From NCBI GenBank assembly GCA_031119515.1, contig JAVHXR010000020.1, forward strand, positions 1 through 15,582: a stretch of 15,582 nucleotides of DNA. Reading direction: 5' to 3'. Positions within the stretch are counted from its first letter, which is position 1. Every line of letters begins with the position of its first letter. The translations under genes were made by a program, and so were the position numbers. Positions 1 through 7,500 of this stretch are shown one piece after another. The DNA is from Propionicimonas sp. GTDB taxonomy: Bacteria > Actinomycetota > Actinomycetes > Propionibacteriales > Propionibacteriaceae. Below the pieces are notes generated by a model. The model searched no databases, was not told where the DNA came from, and worked only from the letters and a program-made list of their open reading frames with translations.

Positions 1-2
1 CC

Positions 3-164
3 ACAGAAACCTTCTCGCCGAAGAGTCAGAGAGCAACGGGGCGATGGCTGCAGGAGCGGTCCAAGGTTCGGCAAGCGACGAGATTTCGCGACTTCGCGCG
101 TTCCCGCACGGGCAACCGGGCCGGTGGCTACGGTAGCCACGAGCACTGCAACGGAGGAGCATAA
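3..164 (+). CDS. 3' end of an unidentified upstream gene (partial, frame uncertain)
   Basis: The first bases are probably the tail of a gene that starts before the window. This frame stays open from the edge to a TAA at 162-164, one base before the GTG of the next gene, and the next gene's ribosome binding site lies inside its last codons. That spacing is typical of an operon. The visible 53 residues are basic and end ...GGYGSHEHCNGGA. A second frame, open from base 2 to a TAG at 134-136 and ending ...RAFPHGQPGRWLR, is nearly as good by third-position GC, so I cannot decide between them. The third frame runs into the small gene but reads as an arginine-rich off-frame product. No domain is recognisable. 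By context it should be a partner of the ATPase system downstream. Confidence 0.35.
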   Translation, partial: TETFSPKSQRATGRWLQERSKVRQATRFRDFARSRTGNRAGGYGSHEHCNGGA

Positions 165-165
165 G

Positions 166-339
166 GTGGGGATCGAATCGGAGGTCTTGGAGGAATTCCT
201 CGATCGCATCAAGAGTCAGTCAGACGTTCCCCCGTCGATCCCGGACCAACTCGCAATCCTGCTTTCCGGAGAGAAATTGCCCAAGCCGGAGCAGCTCGTC
301 GCGGTCTATGGAAGCAGCAGCGGGGAGCCGGAGGCGTGA
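166..339 (+). CDS. 57-residue small protein, partner of the downstream ATPase
   Basis: This is a short acidic protein, with an N-terminal helix EVLEEFLDRIKSQ, then a PPSIPDQLAILLSGEKLPKPEQL segment and a flexible tail. I chose GTG 166 because GGAGGAG (153-159) sits six bases before it. An in-frame GTG at 124 has no ribosome binding site and adds a low-complexity ATVATSTATEE stretch. The stop overlaps the ATPase start by four bases (GTGA, 336-339), so the two proteins are very probably made in matched amounts and may act together. From memory it resembles short proteins annotated as 'DNA modification system-associated small protein' beside AAA/ABC ATPases with a CxC motif; I cannot confirm this by search. 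It has no catalytic motif, membrane segment or cysteine, so an adaptor or regulatory subunit is the likeliest role (inference). Confidence 0.72.
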   Translation: MGIESEVLEEFLDRIKSQSDVPPSIPDQLAILLSGEKLPKPEQLVAVYGSSSGEPEA

Positions 340-2786
340 TTCAGCTCAAGCGCATACATATCGAGGAGTTCCGAGGAATCCGCGAGTTGGATCTGGCCCT
401 CGACTGCAAGTCGTTCGTGATCGTTGGCCCGAACGGCTCGGGCAAGAGTGGCGTTGTAGACGCGATCGACTTCGCGCTCACTGGCAACGTCGCACGCTTG
501 AGCGGCGCCGGCACGGCTGGGATCAGCGTCTTGAAGCATGGGCCCCACGTCGATCGCCGCAACGACCCTGCGTCCGCGGTAGTCGCACTGACGCTTTACG
601 ATACCGAAAGCGGCCAGGAAGGGACGCTGACGCGGACCGTGAAGACGGCAAACAAGTTCACGCTGGAGCCGTGCACGCCCGAGCTTATGCGCGCAGTTGC
701 ATGGGCTGGCAAGCACCCGGAACTGATCCTCTCACGTCGAGAGGTGATCAAGTATGTCAATGCGGAGCCGGGGAAGCGCGCCCAAGAAGTGCAAGCCCTG
801 CTCAAACTCGATCGCATTGATGAGACTCGGCGGCTTCTGCGAAGCGCCCTAACCAAATCGAGCACCACTGCCAACGCTGCGGCGGGTGACCTTAAGACCT
901 CCGAAGATGCTGTTCGGCGCCATCTAGATGTAACCAGCCTACTAACGCCTGAGATCGCCGCCATAATAAACCGTCATCGCGCCGTGCTTGGGCTGGACCC
1001 ACTTGACACTCTCACGATCGACACTGACCTGTCGGCCGGAATAGTCTCAGAGGGCGGCCGGACCAGCTTCAATAAGTACTCCGCCGTACGTGATGTGGAG
1101 GCTCTTAACGAGTACCTAGGCGATCATGATGCACTTTCACGCACTGTAGCGGAACTCCTATCTGCCCTAGACGAGTTGGACGCCGACCCGACGCTCGTAG
1201 AGGCGCTGCGGCACCGCGAACTCGTCGAAGTCGGCGCGCCCCTCATCACGGGCCCAAGTTGCCCTCTCTGCGATCAACCTTGGACCAGCCGCGAGGCTCT
1301 GGAGGCGCATCTGGCGGAGAAGCTTGGACGATCCGAAAAGGCTGCAGGCATCCGTGCCGACATTCAACGCCTTGCTAGCCGCACTGCGGCAGAACTGCGC
1401 CGGGCACGGGCCCTTGTCCAGGCCCTCGTGCCGCACGCCGGCGCCGTTGGAAGCAAAGACCTCCAAGCCAGTCTGGTCGGGTGGACAGCCGCCATATCTG
1501 CACGCGAGGCGAAGCTCGCCACGATCGAGTGCGTGCGGCAGGAGGCAGACGGGTTGGCCGCCGACCCATTCCTGGCGCCCGCCAATGTGGGCGAGAATCT
1601 ACGCGGTCTCGTGGTTGCCCTTCTGGCGGTACCCGATCTGAGTGCGACGGACGCGGCGCGCACCTATCTTGCTGTCGCCCAAGAGCGCTGGGGTCGGCTT
1701 CGCCAGGCACGAGCAAGTAGCTCAAAGTCCGCCGCTGCGGCGAAGACCGCACAGGCTGTCTACGACAGCTACAACGCTGTTGCGGACGAGGCACTTGAGA
1801 GCCTATACAGCTCGGTTCAGAACGACTTCAGCAACTTCTATAGGCGGATCAACGAGGACGACGAACTCGCCTTCAAGGCGGAACTCGCCCCCGCCGCTGG
1901 GCGCCTCGACCTCGCCGTGGACTTCTATGGACTAGGCATGTTCCCTCCGATGGCCTACCACAGCGAAGGGCATCAGGATGGCATGGGTGTGTGTCTATAC
2001 CTCGCCTTGGTTGTCCAGCTGCTCAAGTCGGACTTTCGTCTCGCCGTCCTCGACGATGTAGTCACATCCGTAGACGCCAACCATCGTCGCCGATTCTGTG
2101 ACTTGCTCAGAGAGTCGTTCCCCGGGGTTCAGTTCATCATGACCACGCACGAGGAGGTCTGGGCGCGGCAAATGCAGTCGGCCGGACTCGTGGCCCGCCA
2201 GTCGATGGCGCGGTTCTACGGGTGGACAGTTCATGGCGGGCCGCACTACGAACAAGGCGGCGACATCTGGACCCTCATCGACGCTGATCTCGCCCAAGAC
2301 GACGTACCAAGTGCCGCACACAAGCTTCGCCGCAGCCTGGAGGCCTCTCTTGCGGACATTACAGCCAGTCTTCAAGGTCAAGTCATCTTCCGTCCTGACA
2401 ACAACTATGAACTGGGATCCTTCTTCGCCTCAGTTAGGGGGCGCTACGGCGACCTACTAAAGAAGGCAGCGAACTCGGCCAATTCGTGGAACAACGACGC
2501 AGCCAAACATCTGGTTGAAGGACTCAAGAAACTTCGCAGCGAGGCCATCCTTGCTCAGGAGGGTGAGAACTGGGCCATCAACGCCCTCGTACATAACAAT
2601 GACTGGGCGACTTTAAGCAAGGCAGACTTCTCGCCAGTGGTGAGTGCGTGCAAGCAGTTCGTTGACCTCTTCAAGTGCTCTAGCGCGGGCTGCGGTTCTT
2701 GGATCTATGTGGTCGGTGCGCCAGGGAAAGAGGAGTCGCTTCGCTGCGCCTGCGGCTCGCTAAATCTGAACTTGCGTTGCAAGTAG
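336..2786 (+). CDS. Rad50/SMC-like ABC ATPase with zinc hook, helical extension and C-terminal Zn ribbon
   Basis: An 816-residue cytoplasmic ATPase. The N-terminal lobe has the RecF/SbcC-type start IHIEEFRGI and Walker A GPNGSGKS (31-38). A helical arm leads to CPLC (309-312) in GPSCPLCDQPW, matching the Rad50 zinc hook, and a return arm follows. The C-terminal lobe has a signature SEGHQ (543-547), Walker B LAVLDD (569-574, with D573/D574 in place of the usual DE), the D-loop VTSVD and an H-loop TTH (H605). Rad50-like ATPases usually stop soon after this point. Here about 170 more helical residues follow, including LRRSLEASL and INALVHNN segments reminiscent of HEPN/DUF4145-like bundles, but without a clear RxxxxH motif. 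A Zn ribbon closes it (C781, C786, C804, C806, ending in a CxC pair). The GTG start overlaps the small gene's stop, with GGGGAG at 322-327. Codons are less GC-biased than in the right part, suggesting transfer. Likely a defence or DNA-modification sensor ATPase; the partner effector is not in view. Confidence 0.85.
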   Translation: MIQLKRIHIEEFRGIRELDLALDCKSFVIVGPNGSGKSGVVDAIDFALTGNVARLSGAGTAGISVLKHGPHVDRRNDPASAVVALTLYDTESGQEGTLTRTVKTANKFTLEPCTPELMRAVAWAGKHPELILSRREVIKYVNAEPGKRAQEVQALLKLDRIDETRRLLRSALTKSSTTANAAAGDLKTSEDAVRRHLDVTSLLTPEIAAIINRHRAVLGLDPLDTLTIDTDLSAGIVSEGGRTSFNKYSAVRDVEALNEYLGDHDALSRTVAELLSALDELDADPTLVEALRHRELVEVGAPLITGPSCPLCDQPWTSREALEAHLAEKLGRSEKAAGIRADIQRLASRTAAELRRARALVQALVPHAGAVGSKDLQASLVGWTAAISAREAKLATIECVRQEADGLAADPFLAPANVGENLRGLVVALLAVPDLSATDAARTYLAVAQERWGRLRQARASSSKSAAAAKTAQAVYDSYNAVADEALESLYSSVQNDFSNFYRRINEDDELAFKAELAPAAGRLDLAVDFYGLGMFPPMAYHSEGHQDGMGVCLYLALVVQLLKSDFRLAVLDDVVTSVDANHRRRFCDLLRESFPGVQFIMTTHEEVWARQMQSAGLVARQSMARFYGWTVHGGPHYEQGGDIWTLIDADLAQDDVPSAAHKLRRSLEASLADITASLQGQVIFRPDNNYELGSFFASVRGRYGDLLKKAANSANSWNNDAAKHLVEGLKKLRSEAILAQEGENWAINALVHNNDWATLSKADFSPVVSACKQFVDLFKCSSAGCGSWIYVVGAPGKEESLRCACGSLNLNLRCK

Positions 2787-3187
2787 CCTTGGCTAGTAGT
2801 CTCAAAAGTGCATACTTGGCCAAGCCCTGCAGCTGCGAACCCATCAGCAGGACGCGGAACGAGCGCGTTGATACGCCACGCCGGGTGCGGTAGGTCGTGG
2901 TCGTTCAGAGCATGGTCAACTCGGCCGTTGCGGCTGCCTCGTCAGTGCCAGAATGTTCACATCCTCCTCGATCCACGCGAGGCGGCCGACAGGGTCCTGA
3001 CAGCACCACCAAGAGTGCGGTGTGGACGACGCTCCAAAACTGACAGTTTCGCCGCCTCGAAACAGCTCACAAATGGCGCTGCGGACTCTTGAACACCTTG
3101 GGTGTCGCGGGCGGCCCTGACCGTAGAACTACAGAATCTCTAGAGCTACGCCGTACACGCGACACCCGCATCGGCGCTTCGCTGAGC
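2787..3187. other. Gene-free 401-bp stretch between two convergent genes
   Basis: The ATPase (plus) and the toxin (minus) converge here. Short open frames exist on the plus strand but lack ribosome binding sites and recognisable content. The only structure I see is the long-spaced inverted repeat at 3100-3167. No T-rich terminator is evident. Confidence 0.5.
3100..3167. repeat. 10-bp perfect inverted repeat with 48-bp spacer
   Basis: GGGTGTCGCG (3100-3109) and CGCGACACCC (3158-3167) are exact reverse complements. The spacer holds a smaller palindrome (CTCTAGAG) and GTAG/CTAC pairs, so the whole can fold into a branched hairpin. It lies about 20 bases past the toxin stop and could serve as a terminator for the toxin-antitoxin operon (inference). 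Confidence 0.45.
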
Positions 3188-3604
3188 TCAGCCGAAGGGG
3201 TTGAGCACCGCCAGGTCGGCGACTCTCTCGAAGTCGCGGACGTTCCGAGTGGCCAAACCGTGCCCCCCTGCGACACAGATACCAGCGATCTGTGCGTCGG
3301 CCAGGCTCATCGGTCTCCCAGCGGCCTCGCTCGACACGAGCACCGCTGCCGTCGCCTCAGCGGCCTCGACGTCGTACACCACGATGACCTCGTGAAACGC
3401 GGCCACCAAGCGCTGCCAACGCTGTTCCAGCTGGCGCCGCCGCTTGCCCGGCGGCAGCCGACTGATGCCGCGCTCGATCTCCTCCACCGTCACCACACAG
3501 ATCGTGAGGTCCGAGGGACCCAGCGAGCTGGCCCAGGACAGCACCGCGGGATCGGGCTCATCACGCATGAACTCCGACACCACGTTGGTGTCGGCGATGA
3601 TCAC
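3188..3604 (-). CDS. vapC: VapC/FitB-like PIN-domain ribonuclease toxin
   Basis: A 138-residue single PIN domain, the usual toxin length. It starts MIIADTNVVSE, giving the first metal-binding aspartate D5. E42 lies in TVEEIERG, D103 in SLADAQIAG, and D124 in TRNVRDFE, so the acidic metal-binding set of an active Mg-dependent RNase is present. The DPAVLSW, GRPMSLADAQIA and NVRDF segments are close to FitB-type VapC proteins. The GTG start at 3604 overlaps the antitoxin stop by four bases (GTGA), the normal antitoxin-first coupling. VapC toxins cleave tRNA or rRNA and arrest translation until neutralised; the RNA target cannot be read from the sequence. The pair probably stabilises this accessory region or backs up the neighbouring ATPase system (inference). 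Confidence 0.93.
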   Translation of the reverse strand: MIIADTNVVSEFMRDEPDPAVLSWASSLGPSDLTICVVTVEEIERGISRLPPGKRRRQLEQRWQRLVAAFHEVIVVYDVEAAEATAAVLVSSEAAGRPMSLADAQIAGICVAGGHGLATRNVRDFERVADLAVLNPFG

Positions 3605-3837
3605 GTCAGTTCCACCGAACGCGGTAGATCGGTTCGCGACTCCAGAGGCACATCGACCCCGCCGATTTCGGACATCGCCGCACGCAGGGCGAGCAGGAAG
3701 TTCTCCTCCGGCAGGTCGACTGTGGCATCCAGGATCGCGCGCACTTCGGCCTCGACCGAGCGGCCGTGCTTGGCGGCCCTGCCTCGCAACCGGGCGTGCG
3801 TGCGCTCATCGAGCTGCCTGATCGTTAGGGTCCCCAT
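3601..3837 (-). CDS. vapB: VapB/FitA-like ribbon-helix-helix antitoxin
   Basis: About 78 residues starting MGTLTIRQLDERTHARLRGRAAKHGRS. This is the FitA-type ribbon-helix-helix DNA-binding part: the TLTIRQL strand followed by helices through EAEVRAIL. The C-terminal half (EENFLLALRAAMSEIGG, then VDVPLESRTDLPRS) should wrap the toxin and block its active site. I prefer ATG 3837 because AGGAGG (3846-3851) lies eight bases upstream. A GTG at 3846 overlaps that ribosome binding site; a GTG at 3840 is possible but closer. The antitoxin-toxin complex normally represses its own promoter, and a dyad suited to this lies just upstream at 3853-3875. Confidence 0.9.
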   Translation of the reverse strand: MGTLTIRQLDERTHARLRGRAAKHGRSVEAEVRAILDATVDLPEENFLLALRAAMSEIGGVDVPLESRTDLPRSVELT

Positions 3838-3852
3838 CACGTCCACCTCCTG

Positions 3853-3875
3853 ACAGCAATGCTAGCACCAGCTGT
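3853..3875 (-). promoter_or_regulatory. Candidate autoregulatory operator of the vapBC operon
   Basis: A nested dyad reads ACAGC-aa-TGCTAGCA-cca-GCTGT. The centre TGCTAGCA is a perfect 8-bp palindrome and the outer arms are exact reverse complements. It directly abuts the vapB ribosome binding site, where ribbon-helix-helix antitoxins usually bind. Function is inferred from position and symmetry only. Confidence 0.45.
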
Positions 3876-3909
3876 TCCGCCCGGCGGGATCTGGCGTCGT
3901 CGGCGACGC

Positions 3910-3946
3910 ATACCCCCACCCTTCGTGCGCTACCCCATGGGGGTAT
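3910..3946. promoter_or_regulatory. CsoR-like G-tract dyad, copy 1
   Basis: ATACCCCCA (3910-3918) and TGGGGGTAT (3938-3946) are exact inverted repeats. Inside, TACCCC-atg-GGGGTA (3931-3945) is a compact dyad. Copper-responsive CsoR-family repressors bind TACCC/GGGTA dyads with C and G tracts, so this resembles one of their operators. No copper gene is next to it. The resemblance is seen; the regulator is inferred. Confidence 0.4.
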
Positions 3947-3978
3947 CGAGCGACCCAGGGATACTACTACCGGAATAG

Positions 3979-4001
3979 TTGCATGCAATAGCGTGCAATA
4001 G
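3979..4001. repeat. TGCAATAG motif cluster, copy 1
   Basis: The perfect palindrome TTGCATGCAA (3979-3988) is followed by TAGC and a second GTGCAATAG (3993-4001), giving two TGCAATAG units about one helical turn apart. CCTAG follows at 4009-4013. The same layout recurs at 4283. This looks like a protein-binding array or a duplicated segment; the binder is unknown. Confidence 0.45.
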
Positions 4002-4216
4002 TGTTATGCCTAGCCGACAGGCTCATCGCAGGGGACGAATCGGCGGACGGCGGCAATTTCGGGCCCGTTTCCCTGGGTGACGGGCACCTCGGGCGCCTTG
4101 CGCACGGCCAGGACCCGGGACGCCGCCCGGCGCAGTCTCCTCGGCGACGGCCCACGTGTTCCACCTTGCCAGATGCCCTTTCCTGAGCCGAAGCGTACAC
4201 TGAATCAGTAGCGAAG

Positions 4217-4242
4217 TACCGCCCCGATAGGGGCGGGGGTAT
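4217..4242. promoter_or_regulatory. CsoR-like G-tract dyad, copy 2
   Basis: TACC-GCCCC (4217-4225), spacer GATA, then GGGGC-GGGGGTAT (4230-4242). The GCCCC/GGGGC arms are exact, and the outer TACC and GGTA ends keep the CsoR-like look seen in copy 1. It lies 41 bp before the second TGCAATAG cluster, much as copy 1 lies 33 bp before the first. Confidence 0.38.
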
Positions 4243-4282
4243 AGCCGTAATTGGCCAGAAATCAACTCTGAATGCGTCCTTG

Positions 4283-4313
4283 TTGCACACGGCGTGCAAT
4301 AGCCGTGCAATAT
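4283..4313. repeat. TGCAATAG motif cluster, copy 2
   Basis: TTGCAC (4283-4288), GTGCAA (4294-4299) and GTGCAA (4305-4310) start exactly 11 bp apart, the first inverted relative to the others. The last two read GTGCAATAG and GTGCAATAT. CCTAG follows at 4316-4320, as after copy 1. Equal helical phasing suggests cooperative binding by one protein (inference). Confidence 0.45.
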
Positions 4314-4531
4314 GTCCTAGTCAGAGGCGCATCCGGGTCACTCATAATCCTTGGGCGAGCGTTCAGGCCGCGCTCAGCCAGTGGGCCGGCCAGCGAGGCC
4401 GCGGGGTGGATCGCCGGGCGTCGGGTCAGGACCCCCCAAGAGGACCCTCCAGCTCTCGGCGGTGGCGGCAGGTCGCGTCCGCGGTTCCGATGAACGCCTC
4501 CGGCTCCACTCAGCGAGTGCGCCGAAGAGCA

Positions 4532-4566
4532 GGCGGGGTCGCCCGGCTCACCGTGACGACCCCGCC
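4532..4566 (-). terminator. Hairpin terminator candidate after the rhamnosidase gene
   Basis: GGCGGGGTCG (4532-4541) and CGACCCCGCC (4557-4566) form a perfect 10-bp stem with a 15-base loop, starting 16 bases past the rhamnosidase stop. There is no T run, which is common for actinobacterial terminators. Confidence 0.55.
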
Positions 4567-4582
4567 CGCAACCCGGATCGGG

Positions 4583-7500
4583 CTACTTCTTCTTGACCTT
4601 GCCCACCGCCTTCGACACCTTGGACGCGTCGGAGTAGCCGGTCAGCTTCACGGTCACCTTGACCGTGATCTTCTTGCCCTTGTCCGACTTCGTGAGCTTG
4701 TAGCTGCTCGCGGTGGCCTTCTTGATCGCCTTCCCGTTGCGGTACCACTGGTAGGAGTACTTCGACGGGGTGGGCGCCCAGCTGCCCTTCGACGCGTACA
4801 GCCTGGACCCGACCTTGGCCTTGCCGGTGATGACCGGTGCGGCCTTGTTGGCGATCGTGCCCTTGGCCACCGGGCCGAGGGCGACGGTGAGCGCGGACAG
4901 CGAGTCGCTACCCGTCGCGTTCGCCGTGACCTGGACCGAGATCCAGCCACCGAGGTCGGCGGGGGTCAGCTTGTACTGGCTCCCCGTCTGCCCGACCAGC
5001 ACCAGGCCGTTGCGCAGCCACTGGTAGGTGAACCCTTCGGGCTGAGGCGACCAGCTGCCGTTGTCGACGGTCAGGGTGGAACCCACCTTCGCCGAGCCGA
5101 CGACCCGCGGCAGCACGCTGTTCGACAGCTTCGACTTCACCACCGGACCCACCAGTGCCGAGGCGGCGGTCACCGAGGCCCCGTTCAGGGACGCCGTGAC
5201 CTTCACCGACACCTGCTGCCCCAGGTCGTCGACGCCCAGCACGTACTCGCTGCCGGTCGCCCCGTCGATCGCCTGCTCGCCGCGGAACCACTGGTAGGTG
5301 AGTTCTGCGGACTCCTTCGACCAGGTGCCGGCACTCGACGTCAGCGTGGCCCCGACCTCGGCCGCACCGGAGATGGTCGGTGCGGTCGTGTTGGTCAGTT
5401 GCGGATCGACGTGGAGGCCCTCGTCGAGGCTCGCGGTCACGCCGGATCCGTCCACCGTGAACTCGTAGCCGCCGGCGCCGAGGGTGAACTTCGCGGTGTT
5501 GAGACCGTTGCGGGTGGCCATCCCTTCGAAGGTCACGCCGGGGATGGTCTCGAACTGGGTGACCTCGCCCTCGACCGGGAGGTAGAGGGTGGCGGTGGTG
5601 TTGGCCGGGACGGTCGTGGCGTAGGAGCTGATCTTGCCGCCACTGGCCTTCCAGGCGGAACTGATCTTGCCGTAGCTCGAGGTGAAGCTGCCCTTGACCG
5701 AGGTGAACTCGCCGCCAGCGACCGGCTGGAGGACGAAGTCCTTGTACCCCTTCGCGCCATCGGAGGTGATGCCGAGCTGGTACTCGTACATCCACGCCTG
5801 CGAGGCGCCCAGCGCGAAGTGGTTCTGGGAGTTCATCTGGCTGTTGCCGCCCTGGGCGAAGCCACGTTCGTAGGAGTTCCACAGCTCCCACATGGTGGTG
5901 GCGCCCAAGGTGACGGGGTACAGCCAGCTGGTGTACTCGTCGCTGCTGAACAGCTTGTAGGCGGTCTCGGCCTGACCGTTCTTGGTCAGCGCCGGCAGGA
6001 TGTTCGGCGTGCCGTTGAACCCGGTGGTGATGGTGTACGGCTTGTTGCTCGCCTGCCCACCCGAGAACAGCCCGGTGCCGGCCAGCGGCCCGTTGCCGTT
6101 GTTGCTCTTGCTCGGATCGGCGATCAGCTCGGCCAGCCGCTTGGTGGCGAACTCCTTGTAGGTCAGCCCGGCGTTGTCACCGGCCTGGACCGTCAGCTCG
6201 TCGCTGAACAGGTCGAGGTTGAGCGGGGTCGCGTAGGACGCCTGCGAATCCTGCAGGGTCCTGCCCGAGACCAGGGTGGCGCCCGGGGTTGCGTTGAGCG
6301 TGAAGCCGGTCTGCGGGTCGACGTACAGCTTGTTGAAGCTGTCCTTGCCCTGGTCGAACCGTGCCCGCAGCGTCTCCGCGTACTCGTCCTCGCCGATCAC
6401 CTCCGCCATCTGGGCGGAGACCCGCACCCAGTTCAGGTACATGGCCTGTCCGACCATGTGGGCCTGGGTGTTGGCGTCCATGCTGATGTGGTCGGCGTTG
6501 CCCGAGGTACGGCTGGTCAGTCCGGGGTAGTCGACGCTCAGCACGCCGGAGTGGTAGTTCTCCAGCCACTTCTTGATGGTCGCGAAGTTCTCCCGGATGA
6601 TCTGGGTGTCGCCGTACTGCTGGTAGAGCTGCCACGGCGCCTGCGCGACCGCGCCCTCCCAGGTGGGTGACTGCGGGTAGTTGGTCCCGCGGTCGCCGGT
6701 CAGGCTGATGATCGGCACGGTGTCGCCGATGCCGCCGTTGACGCCCTGGGCGTCCCGTAGTGCGACCATCCACTGGCGCAGGAAGGCCTGGGTGTCGGTG
6801 GAGTTGTAGGTCGCGGCCTGGGCGTAGGCCTGCAGGTCTCCGGTCCAGCCCATCCGCTCGTTGCGCTGCGGGCAGTCGGTCGGCAACGAGAAGAAGTTGC
6901 CGAGCTGGCTGCGCTGGACGTTCTTGAAGAACTGCGTGGCGAGCGTTCCGGTGTAGTTGTCGTCGCTGGTCGTCGCCTGGTAGGTGCCCTCGGGCAGTGA
7001 GATCGACGAGAGGACGATGCCCTCGACGTTCGCCAGCGGCAACGCGGTGGTCCGTCCGGGGATCGTGATCTCGATGTACCGGTAGCCCCTGAAGGTGAAG
7101 TTCGGCGTGATGACCACGTCCCGGCTCGCGTCTGCGGCCGATGCCTGGTAGAAGTCCATCGCCATCGCGGCCCGGTAGGTGTCGGTCAGGACCCGGCCGG
7201 CAACGCCCGCACGGTAGCTCCCGTTCGGCCCGTACAGGTCCGAGTAGGGCTTGGGTTCGTACACCCTCGGGTCCGGTCCGGGCCAGGTGGTGTTCGGCGA
7301 GTCGCTGTTGCCCGGATAGATGTCCTCCCCGAACCGGAAGATGACCTCGTCGCCCGCCTGGAGCGTCCCCTTCGGGATCGTCACGCTCGGCACGCCGACC
7401 ATGTTCACGCCCATGTCGTAGGTCCAGGTCAGGCCGTCGCTGCTGTGGGTCGACAGCACCCGCTTCGCGGTGAGTCGCTCCACCTCGCGAACCGGCTTGT

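Larger units (their letters stand above)
3876..4531. other. Gene-free region with duplicated regulatory motifs
   Basis: About 650 bp without a convincing gene lies upstream of vapB and downstream of the rhamnosidase. It holds two G-tract dyads (3910-3946 and 4217-4242) and two clusters of TGCAATAG motifs (3979-4001 and 4283-4313) in the same order and orientation. Open frames here have no ribosome binding sites. One minus-strand frame (4204 down to a TAG at 4010-4012) has strongly GC-biased third positions but no good start, so it could be a gene remnant. The rest looks featureless. Confidence 0.5.

Noticed and set aside
166..339. Assignment of the small protein as the middle component of an ABC-three-component system
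   Set aside because: At 57 residues it seems too short and shows no recognisable middle-component motif.
2990..3860. Shared 11-mer TCCTGACAGCA near 2994 and 3848
   Set aside because: A match this short is expected by chance in a window of this size and has no shared flanks.
4280..6670. Plus-strand open frame of about 796 codons
   Set aside because: It lies opposite the rhamnosidase gene, is full of R, G, V and L repeats with no domain, and has no ribosome binding site. It is a high-GC shadow.
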